A DNA stretch of 64,000 bases from Fallopia convolvulus (Eukaryota > Streptophyta > Magnoliopsida > Caryophyllales > Polygonaceae). The notes under the pieces were generated by a model. That model did not search any database and had not been told where the DNA came from. It was given only the letters and a program-made list of their open reading frames with translations. Shown in pieces: positions 41,580 to 51,425 of the stretch. The first letter of the stretch is position 1. Every line of letters begins with the position of its first letter. The translations under genes and the position numbers were made by a program. The stretch is from positions 17,614,576 to 17,678,575 of the forward strand of contig OZ024722.1 of assembly GCA_964016875.1 (NCBI GenBank), given 5' to 3'.

Positions 41580-42104
41580 CCTCGCCAGCGTCGTGTCCGA
41601 GCCTCGCCAGCGCCGCGCCAAGCATGTCGTGACACTGCGAGCACGGTCACGAACGACTTATCTATTTCTAGTAGTTTTTTGCACTATTTCCATTATAGAA
41701 CATTGCTATTAGTAGTTTTATGATTTTAGTAAGTGATTTATGGGCCTTGCGCCGAAGGATTATGGGCTCGCGCCGTTGGGCTTGGTTCTACGCATCCACC
41801 CTAGGCGCGCCGCCCCTATTAGGGTTTCTTTACTTATTTCTTGCCGCCTCCCTATATAAGAGGCTTAGGACTATGTTTTTCATTCAGCGCACATTAGGGA
41901 TTTAATAGAAGTCGAGGGTTTCTCCTTTATTTTATCCTTTGTGCTTGCACCACCATTGCTAAACCACTCAAAGTTCTCGTGTTTGCTACATTCAATCTTG
42001 TTCGTGCCATAATTTGGTCATAATCAAGTCTTCCGCTGTGTTAAAGCGAGACCTACTACTCAAACACCGTTCGATCCGAAGCATCCCATACGAGGGACGC
42101 ATCA
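41144..42104 (+). repeat. Element C 3' LTR
   Basis: 961 bp. It encodes the last 145 codons of pol in its first part and has the TATA box cctatataagagg near 41851-41863. It is longer than the 5' LTR because of a gccagcg-type tandem at about 41529-41565. It ends cgcatca, followed by the duplicated taata. Confidence 0.93.
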
Positions 42105-42109
42105 TAATA

Positions 42110-42493
42110 AGAGGCTAAAAAGAGTGAAAGTGAGTTGGTGAGCACATTTATTAAAAATGAAATGAGTGGTTAGCTGAAAACCCGAAAGGGCGCCTAAGTA
42201 GGATGAGTGAAAAAAAAAGTGCCTAGGAACATTCTTGCTGGGGCTTGAGGATTATTGTTATGGGTTTTTACTTTGATCTTTGATGTACTATTATTATGAG
42301 TGATAGATTGTGCTAGGACTTCATTGTATGCACCTTCATTCTTTACTTGGTTTCGGGTTGTGAGCTTATTTTGAGTACTTTTTAGTTTAGATCAATTTCT
42401 CCTACTACTTTTCGTAGACCTTTGTTGCATTGTCTTGTTTGATTTTATATTGAGCTTACTCGAGGACGAGCAAGGTCTAAGTATGGGGGAATT
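42110..42493 (+). other. Element B 3' region: second hairpin and polypurine tract
   Basis: Continuation of element B after element C. It contains the second hairpin (ggttagctgaaaacccgaaa and onward, 42168-42198) and the terminal polypurine tract aagtatgggggaattt just before the LTR at 42494. It is non-coding. Confidence 0.7.
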
Positions 42494-43716
42494 TGATATG
42501 CTGTATTTCATATAGCATAACTAGGACTAGATAGTACATTTTATATACTAGATTAGGCCTTTTTAGAGCTTTAAATGTCAAATTAGTAAGAAGACTAAAG
42601 ATTGAGGATTTGAGTAAAAAAGAAGAGTTGGAGACAAGAGTGGAAGAAAAGTCTAGTAATTTGAAGAAACACAGTTTCGCGCTCGCGGAACCTCTGTCCG
42701 CGCACGTGGAATCCACCGACTCGCGTTCAAGATTTACACAGATCCGCGCTCGCGGAGATCCATTCCTCGCCCGCGGAAATCCTTGTCAGCGAACTTCCAA
42801 GACGACGATTTATCTATCTTTTTATTTTTTTATATTTCTTCCCTTTTATTTTATTATTCTGTGTTTTTTTTGTTCGAGACTATTAAGCCTAGTTTTTCAG
42901 CTTTTGTTAGACAACATCTCTTAGACCTAGTTTCCAATATTTTCAGACATTTGTATTTTCTCTTTTATGAGAACTAAACTCCTAGATTTTATTCAAGTTG
43001 AAGCTTTCAGATTCAAGTTTATTGTGAGATTCTACAATTCAGGTTTATTTCTACAAGTTATTTCAATTCTCTTGTGCCTAATTAATATTGATTGTATTTA
43101 TTTCTACTTGATTGATCACCCTGTTGGAATTAATACTCTCTATTGCTAGATCTAGGTTTTCTCGTAGTAAAACCTAATCTTTGTAGCAACTCAATTGGTT
43201 CAGGACTCTATTGGACTAAAACAATTGAGAAAGAGATTTGAATGCATGTTGATTGTTTGACTCGTCGGAATTCAATTGCATGTATCCTGCTTATCCTTGT
43301 TCTCATTGTTAGTATCATTATTATTCATGATCGTTTCATGTTTGTTTTGATATTAAGTATTTACATGACCCGTTGGCTTGTTTATTATATCTGATCAGGA
43401 TAGGAATAACCAAAGGGAATAACTTGTTGAATCTATGATCAATAACTTGATGATGAAAGTGGATGCTTGAATAAGATTGTTTTCCCTTACTAGATAAAAC
43501 TCCAACTTTTGCTTTGTTTGATTACTTGCTTTGTTTGTTTCAATTCCTTAGTGTTAGTTTATTAATCAAAATCCCCCCTTTATTACTTATTCGAGTTGAT
43601 AATAATATAACTTTGAATTACAAGTGTCTCTTGGGCACGACCCCGACTTACCAACTATACTAGTTGTGTAACTAGGGATTTATATTTTGATTTGGCACGA
43701 CGAGTATCAACAGTCA
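42494..43716 (+). repeat. Element B 3' LTR
   Basis: 1223 bp, starting tgatatgctg and ending acagtca, followed by cttat. Palindromes here (gcgctcgcgga, gcgcacgtgga, cgcgctcgcgga, cgcccgcgga) are better kept than in the 5' LTR except for two C-to-T changes. Confidence 0.93.
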
Positions 43717-46700
43717 CTTATACTATATATATATATATATCATATGATGGTGCGCGAAATAACCGCTAAATAATCAGTGGTAAATTAGCATCGTGGAAAA
43801 GGGGGAAAAGACAAAATAATGCGTTGCATATACGCACCCATACTCAAAATTGCACATATTCGTATATGATTGGGGCAAAGGCTTGGAATTGGTATCTTGA
43901 TTGGCCCAAGGCCCAATTGATATATGATATACAATTATGGATCGGGGGTGTTCGACCCAATACCACAAACATACACTTGTGATGATGAGTGTCTACATAG
44001 AAATGGGATTGAAATGCATGGCCATGTAATTCCATCACCTGCATCCAAGTATAAATTCATGTGTCCCACATCGAGCTCGTTCATAAATAGCAAACAACAA
44101 AGTGATTTAAGTAAGAGGGTTGTCCCACATCGATAAAGCTGGCCGAAGCAACTAGTTCATTTTGTTATAAATAGTAAGGTGGCGATAAGGACAAAGGATC
44201 GAAAATCCTCTCCGGTCGGAATCTTTTCTTGTACCTAGATCTGTTTGATCTTTGAGTAAGATTGCGCTATTAACGATATAAAGTCCAAAAAACTTTATTT
44301 ATAAAGAGGATTACAAAAACAACCGAGAGTTAGCATTTAATAAAATCCCATATTTAGCGCTATTATATTCGTGTTTCAACAATATATATACATATAGCTC
44401 AGTTGTTTAACCCACTAGCCGCCCCCATATCCGACGTGGCCTCAAACCCACATAAACTTGTTTAACCCACAACAAAAACGTTCAACCCTGCAAAATGATC
44501 CCACGTTAAACTTTCCAAACTCTAAGCTAAAACCGAGCTTAGCTCTATGCTCAACCAACTAGCGGGAACGACCCCGACCACCCTCGCCTTATCTAGGCCG
44601 ACAGAAGGCAGGACCGCCTCCTAGAAACCATATCTTGACCCCGTAGCCTGGCTGAACCTCGACTTCTTCCAAAGATCGCTCGCATAGACTCCTGGTGCCT
44701 AACTCAAGACGACGCCCGTCGGTTGCCCAGTCCCATCGGGACTGTCACAACACACACACCAAACGGCCGGTCAGAACCGGGTTCCGTTTGTCGAATCTGT
44801 GGCTCCACCGCCAGAAACGCCCCACCTAGACTAGCCTGACACCAGACCCACTCTACTGAACTAAAACAGAGGAAAAACAGGGTGTCGGTAATGCCGACGC
44901 GATAGGCCGACTAGCGAATAACGGAGTGTACGTTGACGACGATGGCTTGTTGCGCGGTTGATCGGGATTGGATCTCCGATGGCACAACCGGTTATGCAAT
45001 TTGCATATAGTGATGATGCGCACAAGAAGAAAGAAGGGAAAGAAGGAAGAGGAAGATCAATTATCGACAACGGTGAAAACACGATCTCACCGACAATTGG
45101 GCGATTAGCACGACTGACGGTTTATTCGGTGAAGGCGGCAACGGTCTGCAACGCTCGCGATCTGGTACCGATAGGGCAAGGTCTTCGCTTGCTCGTGAAC
45201 CTTGTAGTGAGCCGCTACTTCCGACGCAAACGGGAACGATTCCGATTTTGTCTACGGAGAATGATGAAGGTTTGGGATGGCTTCGAACACGAAAGAAGGC
45301 GAAGAGTATAAGAATGACTGACTTTAGATTAGGGTTAAAAGTAGTTATAAGTTAGGTTTAACTTTAGATAAGTTTTTAGATAAAGATATATATTTTTTTG
45401 TATAGGTATAATTTAAATTTTGGTACATAAGATAAGTTAACTTGTAGTTAAACCAACACGTATATATATAAAGATTAAGGGCATTGGTATAACTAATAGA
45501 TTGCAAAGGATTAAATCCTATACCCGAGGTTACCTGCGGGTCAAGATCTCGGTTACTTGCAAAACAAGAAACTCGTTTTCTTGACCTATCTAATAAAACG
45601 AAACTGGATATTGCATGAATTTACTCATATTTAAAAACAACTAATGTCATTTGCAAAGCCATCTCTAGGGAATATAATAAATCAATGGCAATATATAATT
45701 TGAGTAAAAAAGAAGACAGTTCAAAATCCACCATAGAAAGGATCTAAATTTAGTAATTGAACCAAAATCCACAATCGAAATGCATCATAGTTCAAAAGAA
45801 AAGCTCTAAACAAGCTATTAACAAAGCACAACTTAGAAACATCAGGTTGTGAAACAATAAGAGCTCTTAGAAAGAATGATCTAACATTATATCAAGGCTC
45901 TAGAATTGATCGATTTATGTTGTGATATTTCCGATTCTTCCTACATCACATTCCGTATATATGAAATAACATGCAACAAATGTGGCCTTCAATCTTTATC
46001 TACATCAATACACTTTAGAAGCAACATGTTAGGATGACTCGAGCTTGATGAACAACCTAAAATAAAAAAGGGAAAAAATTAAGCTATTTTAGAAGCAAAA
46101 TAAAATACATAATGAGCAATACAAATGTGCAAATACGGTTGTTATTTTGGTTCAAAAAGATTGTCATCGTGGTTCATAACATTACATAGTAAGGTTCATT
46201 GAAAATGACAACGTGGTTCATGTAAGTTAATGCACTAGATGTGTTCCATGTTGAGCTGGTCCAACCCAAATGGATTAAGCAGTAATGATGACTCTTCACT
46301 TGAAACTACAAATGGAGTTGTTGCCAAGGGAGGCATGATTCCTCCCTTCACTCTTTCTGCCATGTCTTTTGATGAAGTCAACTACTTTGTGGACATGCCT
46401 CTAACAAGTACCTAATTCCCTCTTTTGTACTCTTGTATGATAAATTAAAGGATAAGTCAGTACTCTTACATGCTCTAATTACTCTTATATGTTAAAATAC
46501 CATTTTTCTTTTGGTTCACAAATGTTGAGGCATTTTATCAACCACTTTTGGGGGAATCAGCCAAGCATACAAAATTAACCTCTATTTTCAATCGAATCCT
46601 TCAAAGTACAGTGCAAAAAACATACACAAATCTTTATTTTCAATCTCTATCAATTTTATGGTTCTCTTCACCAAAATCCATGAACAAAGATGAAAAAAAT

Positions 46701-47247
46701 CATATTTAAACCCATGAAAATCTATAAACAAAGATTGAAAACCTAAATCAACGGAAATCATACTTAAATCCATTAATAGGAAGGGATTGAAGGTGAATTT
46801 TCTTGAGAGGAGGATAGATTACACTAATACGAGGAGTATCGATTGAAGGGAGAGAATAGGTGCAAAGCTCGGAGACGTGGAAATCAGGAACGAAGAAGAA
46901 CTCTGTTGAATGTTGAAATTGAAGAGAAAATACATAAAAAGATGAATATACCCCTCAATGTCCAAAACTTATAACAGGTGCCCCTCCTTTATATTTCATC
47001 TAGACCATTAATCTAATAAAATCAAAGGTTGAAAATTGATAAGATACGTATAGTTTTGAAAAAAATATCTTTACTTATATCAATTTTAATTTTTTTTGAA
47101 AGGATAGTTTTTCGATAAGATATAGTTTTAAAAAAATATCATCAACTATATCAATTTAATCAATATTTAAAAAATAAAAATAAATAAAACAATAATTCTA
47201 TAAAATCCTATGCAAGATACGAGAACTAAGAGTAGTAATTTATAATA
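43717..47247. other. Intergenic DNA, no confident gene
   Basis: It holds a short (AT)n tract at 43724-43742 and AT-rich repeats. An open frame at 44958-45311 encodes 117 Arg/Lys-rich residues without a recognisable family; the surrounding 44.4-45.3 kb is GC-richer and may be a captured or degenerate fragment. Bases 46990-47040 resemble the repeat end near 27600. Nothing here supports a functional gene. Confidence 0.45.
44122..44173 (+). promoter_or_regulatory. snRNA-promoter-like USE and TATA pair
   Basis: gtcccacatcg (44122-44132) matches the plant snRNA upstream element RTCCCACATCG. tataaata begins at 44166, 33 bases later, which is the spacing of pol II-type snRNA promoters. No U1, U2, U4 or U5 sequence follows near 44195, and tcccacatcg also occurs in transposon leaders, so this may be fortuitous. 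Confidence 0.25.
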
Positions 47248-48079
47248 GGCTGAATTTCACAAAAGCACCCACAAATTTATGGGTTTGTGCACAAAACCAC
47301 TTGTAAAAATTGAAAATTTAGCAAATCACTCGTAAAAATATTCCGTTTGCAAAAAACCACCTATAAAAATATTTCGTTTGCAAAAGACCACCCAAGTCAA
47401 TAATTTCGTAACGAAATTTTATTATTTTCACTACTAAAACACAATTTTTACCATTCAAACACAAAAACCCAAACCCTAAATTTTGAATTTGTGAATGTAC
47501 GTTTTCTTACTTGGATTTGAAAAATGAGATACCAACACATCTGATTCTTTCAACCAAAGCCCAAACACAAAATACCAATTCATCTCCTTGGATCGGAGAA
47601 TTTGGATTAATTGAAGTTCATTCATCGTCCTCGTTTTTTTCACGTCGAAAATGGGTGAGTTTTTGTTTTTACGGTATTAATCAGATAAGAGTATCTTTGT
47701 AACTTTCTTAGTAGCTAACGGGAAATGTAATGTAATTATAGATTTGGTGGTATTTCGTTCTTTAGATCCAGGTAAGAAAACATTCATAAATCACAAATTC
47801 AAATCTAGGTTTTGAGTTTTTGTGTTTGAATAGTAGAAATTGGTATTTTAGTAGTGAAAATAATGAGATTCTAATTTCTAATGAAAAAATTTAACCGAAT
47901 TATTGAATTGGGTGGTCTTTTATAAACAAAATATTATTAGGTGTTTTTTTTTTGCAAATAAAATATTTTTATAAGTGATTTACTAAAATTTCAATTTTTA
48001 CGAGTAAACTGGTGGTATTTCAATTTTTATAAGTGATTTACTGAAATATTTTTATGGGTGGTTTGTGAAATACACCCTG
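47248..48079. repeat. Long foldback element just upstream of the L19 gene
   Basis: The outer 260-310 bp are imperfect inverted repeats. The left end ggctgaatttcacaaaagca pairs with the right end tgggtggtttgtgaaataca, and the internal caaacacaaaaaccc near 47460 pairs with tttttgtgtttgaatag near 47820. The structure suggests a Mutator-like or foldback MITE. It ends about 125 bp before the L19 start codon, so it may contribute promoter sequence. No target duplication was found. Confidence 0.65.
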
Positions 48080-48203
48080 AAAAAACTTGCCGATAGGTTT
48101 GAACAGATAAGGTTTACCTTCCTTCTTATGTCTTCCAGTCCGGTCTTCATAAACTCTGGCCACTGATACAATCCCACATTCTTCCCGGTCTCCGTTTACC
48201 ATT

Positions 48204-50069
48204 ATGGGCTCCAAGCTTCTTCCTCAGGTATCGCTCTCTCTGTTAGTCGCCATTGTTGGTTCTTGAAAGCTTCTTTTACAGCTCTAGGAATTGACACAAA
48301 TTGTTTTCTCTTTCTTCTTTCTACAGGCTCTGGTTACGATACCTAGAAACCACAATCCACTGCGATGTGGTTTCCCGAAGAACCTGTGCTTCCCAATGGA
48401 GTTTCCTCGTTGTTTCCCCGCCATTACCACTCCGAATTCCTTGACTTCTAGAGTTTCCGACAGCCAATTGGGATTCAATTTCAATTCGAAGAAGAGTAAA
48501 TACCAATCCTTCGTTGTAAGGGCAGAACCGGAAGTTGGTGGAGGCGTCGAGGAATCCGGCGAATCGCTGGACTCTGATGCTCCGGCAGAAGTGGAAGCCG
48601 TTGAGGAGTCTTCCGAGGCTGAGGCCGAGCCTAAGCCGCCGAGGAAGGCTAGGGCTAAGATGGGAGAAATTATGGGGGTAATCAACTTCTGGCTGCTCTT
48701 TCTTCCAATTTGAATTTCATTTTCTTACTTCGAACTTGTGGAATTGTTTTCAATTTGAGCAGATTCTGAACAAGAGAGCGATCGAGTCATCTGTGTTGGA
48801 CAGTCCAGTGCCAGATATCAGGACTGGTGACATTGTGCAAATTAAATTGGTTAGTTGAAAAACTGTATTTGCTTAGTGTGGATCTTTATTAGGGTTTTGG
48901 CATATTGTATGCATCATACTGGTTTTCTATGAACAGGAAGTTCCAGAGAACAGGCGCAGATTGTCTGTGTACAAGGGCATAGTCATATCAAGGCAGAATG
49001 CTGGCATTCACACCACCATCCGAATTCGAAGGATCATTGCTGGTATCGGAGTTGAGATCGTCTTCCCTCTGTAAGCATCACCCTTTTCTCTGAATGTTGA
49101 TCATGTTTCACATTATGCATGAACAAGTGCTTATTAAGTGATGGATTAGTTAAGAGAAAATTGGGCTTCTACTTTTGTTTATCTTCATGTTGGACTAGGG
49201 AAGTTAGCATTTAGGTTCATCAGATGCAAGTACGTGGAAAAAAAAAAAGAAGCAACATTAAGTTTATGACAGCTTCTTATATTTCTCTTGATCTGTGATA
49301 TATTGGTTGAACACTTAATTTGATACTTATTATGTGTTCGTATAGTAAACATCTGACTTTCCACAAAGAGCTTGCTGATTATACCTTTTACCTGCATTTT
49401 ATCTGTTTTCCTTTGAATTTTCTATAAGTGAAGACTGGAATAAATTCATGCTTTCCATTCTTAAAAATAAGTGTTTTTTTGTACATTCTTTGAACACAAG
49501 TTTGTTTGTATGTCCAGTTTTTCTTCCAAATCTTATCCTAGTTTTCTTAAAATTTTCAAATAGAGCGTAGTCATTCATGGTTTGATTGAATAATTACTCT
49601 GGTTCATGAGAAGGATTCTTCTTGTCATTGAAATGATTTCTCTTTCACTGAGAAATTTTTTGCTAAATGTTTTAGCAATATTTTCCCTCAAATAATGCTC
49701 TTCCATTTGAAAGTTAAATTCTAGATATCATGAGAGCTGGTTTCTCTACTTTGATTAGGTCAAGCGCCATTCCTTAGAGATTGTCGTGCATTTAGCATGA
49801 GTAATACAGATTTATTCACTATACACTCGATTAGCAATTCAATAAACCTTGTCTAATTGTGCTACTACTATTTTCTTTTTCTTTTATCTTCCTTTTTTAT
49901 CATTAATTAATTTCATTAAAACCTAAAAAAAAAATACTAATGTGAGATGGGCTTCTGCAGGTACTCTCCAAACATCAAAGAGATTAAAGTAGTAGCCCAC
50001 AGGAAGGTGAGAAAAGCAAGATTGTACTATCTGAGAGAGAAGCTTCCCAGGCTCTCCACCTTCAAATGA
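48204..50069 (+). CDS. RPL19: Plastid ribosomal protein L19, nuclear-encoded (bL19c)
   Basis: Five coding exons: 48204-48227, 48327-48677, 48763-48849, 48937-49070 and 49961-50069, all with GT-AG introns, giving 234 residues. Residues 1-74 look like a chloroplast transit peptide (Ser/Asn/Pro/Phe-rich, ending near FVVRA, residues 70-74). An acidic stretch follows (residues 75-110). The bacterial-type L19 domain runs from about residue 119: VPDIRTGDIVQIKLEVPENRRR, VYKGIVISRQNAGIHTTI, GIGVEIVFPLYSP and KVRKARLYYLREKLPRL. L19 sits at the interface of the two ribosomal subunits, here in the plastid 50S subunit. The gene appears intact. Introns carry only AT-rich sequence. The first intron splits the transit peptide after residue 8. 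Confidence 0.95.
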
Positions 50070-50292
50070 GAGAGCTCACAATGTCACTTTGCAGAAAGGT
50101 TTCAGATCAGTGTCAATTATAAGTTTATAACTAAGTGATCCGACATTTTTATCTTCTTCTATTCTAGTTCGCAAATGTGGCTTCCCTTTAGAAGGTGAAA
50201 AAAAAAACATCTACCTTCAGTTTTGTATCTATGTTCATAGCTGATTGGCCATGAAGGACTACATTTCTAAATGGATGCTTGGTTTGGCTGTC

Positions 50293-50554
50293 ATTGAACT
50301 CTCAATCATCTTCATCATCATTGACCCAGTGAGGCTCCGCTACAGCGGAATCTGGGGGGTCAAGATCGGGGTACCCCTGCCCAAGGGAAAGGGGTACGCC
50401 CGATAGACCCAAGAAAAACTAAAATTCAGCTATGTGACAATAATAACTGAATTTAGTTAGAATGCACTAAAATTGATATAGGGACTAAATCCATCTCAAA
50501 GTCAGTGTATAAAAAGCCAATGAGCATGAGGATGCGCCCCAAATTGAACTCTCA
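50293..50554. mobile_element. SINE-like element copy 1 with 12-bp TSD
   Basis: The element at 50305-50542 (238 bp) lies between two copies of attgaactctca (50293-50304, 50543-50554). It contains gacccagtgaggctccgcta and tctggggggtcaag, a wording widespread in plant SINE-like repeats. One end is gatgcgcccc; the other is a (atc)n run. No clear tRNA-type A and B boxes were found, so orientation is left open. It sits downstream of the L19 stop codon. Confidence 0.8.
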
Positions 50555-51425
50555 GTACGAGTCTAAAAACTGTGATGTCTAAACTAGGTTAAACATTGAA
50601 TTGAAAAATGAAGTTTTCTGCCTGGCATAGGCCTAGGAAGGAATGAATGAATGAATGATTATTGTGAAGGGTACTACAGCAACAGGAATATAATTCCAGG
50701 TGATATGTAAAAATGTTAATGCATTCAGTTGGACTGTAAAAGTGTCCAATAATAGTCGAAATTGCAAAAAACTAAAACTAAAAATTCTGAGTGTTGTGGT
50801 TAACCAATTATTAAATGGGTATAAGAAAAAAAAAATCACTTCTCCCTCATCTCCAATATAATTCCGAGTGTTTCGGTTAACCCATCTTGCTGTTAGACTT
50901 TCATTTCTTGGTGGTGATGAATGATTGTATTCTAGTTGTTGCCATTTCTATCTTAAAAAAACGCTAAAAAATAAACCGAATAACACAGCAATGTGCCTTT
51001 TCATTTTTAAAGCTGAAGGGCCCCCTTTTTGGAGCATTCAAACGGGCATAAATTTCTTAGAAATGAAAGCAAAAAATGTATGGGCCGGCCCACGTCACCA
51101 AAGCCCAATTTGAAAAATTAGTGCTTTCATCACTCCTTTTCGCCAAAACACTGAAACCAGGGAAAAGGGGATGATTTTTGCTAACACAAAACGGCGGGAA
51201 AATTTCCTCGTCTGTGAGTTCCAACGTAAGAATTTCCCGCTTCTTTCCCCTCCACTCGTCGATTCTTCCAACTTCCCCCTTTCGGATCTCTTCCGACCGC
51301 TCTTTCTCAATTCACAGTTCGCATTGCTCGCTCCGACGAGCAACTTTAGTATTTAGCTTTCCGTAATGGCAACCTTCACTCTGAAACCCTAAAACATTAC
51401 ACCCCCCGTACTCCGTTGCTATTCA
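50555..51425 (+). other. Spacer between L19 and kinase genes, including kinase 5' region
   Basis: Non-coding. Bases 51100-51420 are Cys/Ser-codon-like, C/T-rich and richer in GC, as expected for a 5' untranslated region and promoter. No TATA box could be assigned with confidence. Confidence 0.5.

Larger units (their letters stand above)
33852..42104 (+). mobile_element. Ty3/gypsy chromovirus-type element C nested in element B
   Basis: LTRs at 33852-34785 (934 bp) and 41144-42104 (961 bp) start tgatgcg and end cgcatca. They are flanked by taata at 33847-33851 and 42105-42109. An initiator-Met-type primer site follows the 5' LTR and a polypurine tract precedes the 3' LTR. gag, protease, RT, RNase H and integrase are present in Ty3 order. 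RT and the integrase C-terminus look like the CRM/Galadriel side of the chromoviruses (lineage from memory). I see no classical chromodomain. Five in-frame stops and one frameshift disable it. LTR divergence is intermediate between A and B. Confidence 0.95.
27679..43716 (+). mobile_element. Athila-type LTR retrotransposon B, pol-less, split by element C
   Basis: LTRs at 27679-28898 and 42494-43716 are flanked by the duplication cttat (27674-27678, 43717-43721). The tRNA-Asp primer site, gag, protease, conserved intron, third ORF, hairpins and polypurine tract are all present in Athila order. The RT-RNase H-integrase block is absent. Element C plus its duplicated taata occupies 33852-42109 between the two 3' hairpins. 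LTR divergence by eye is several times that of element A and mostly transitions (over 20 in the first 330 bp), so B is the oldest of the three. All ORFs carry stops or frameshifts. Confidence 0.95.

Noticed and set aside
41199..41650. Arg/Ala/Trp-rich minus-strand frames in the element C LTR
   Set aside because: They are complement of the LTR-encoded pol tail; GC-rich tandem sequence keeps frames open.
44958..45311. 117-residue open frame as a gene
   Set aside because: No family, basic low-complexity composition, no splice structure or neighbours; left as unassigned intergenic sequence.
46588..46773. Small minus-strand frame
   Set aside because: AT-rich Phe/Asp/Lys composition with an internal near-duplication; looks like repeat DNA.
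48284..48685. 133-residue minus-strand frame over L19 exon 2
   Set aside because: It is the complement of the acidic and transit-peptide codons of the L19 gene.
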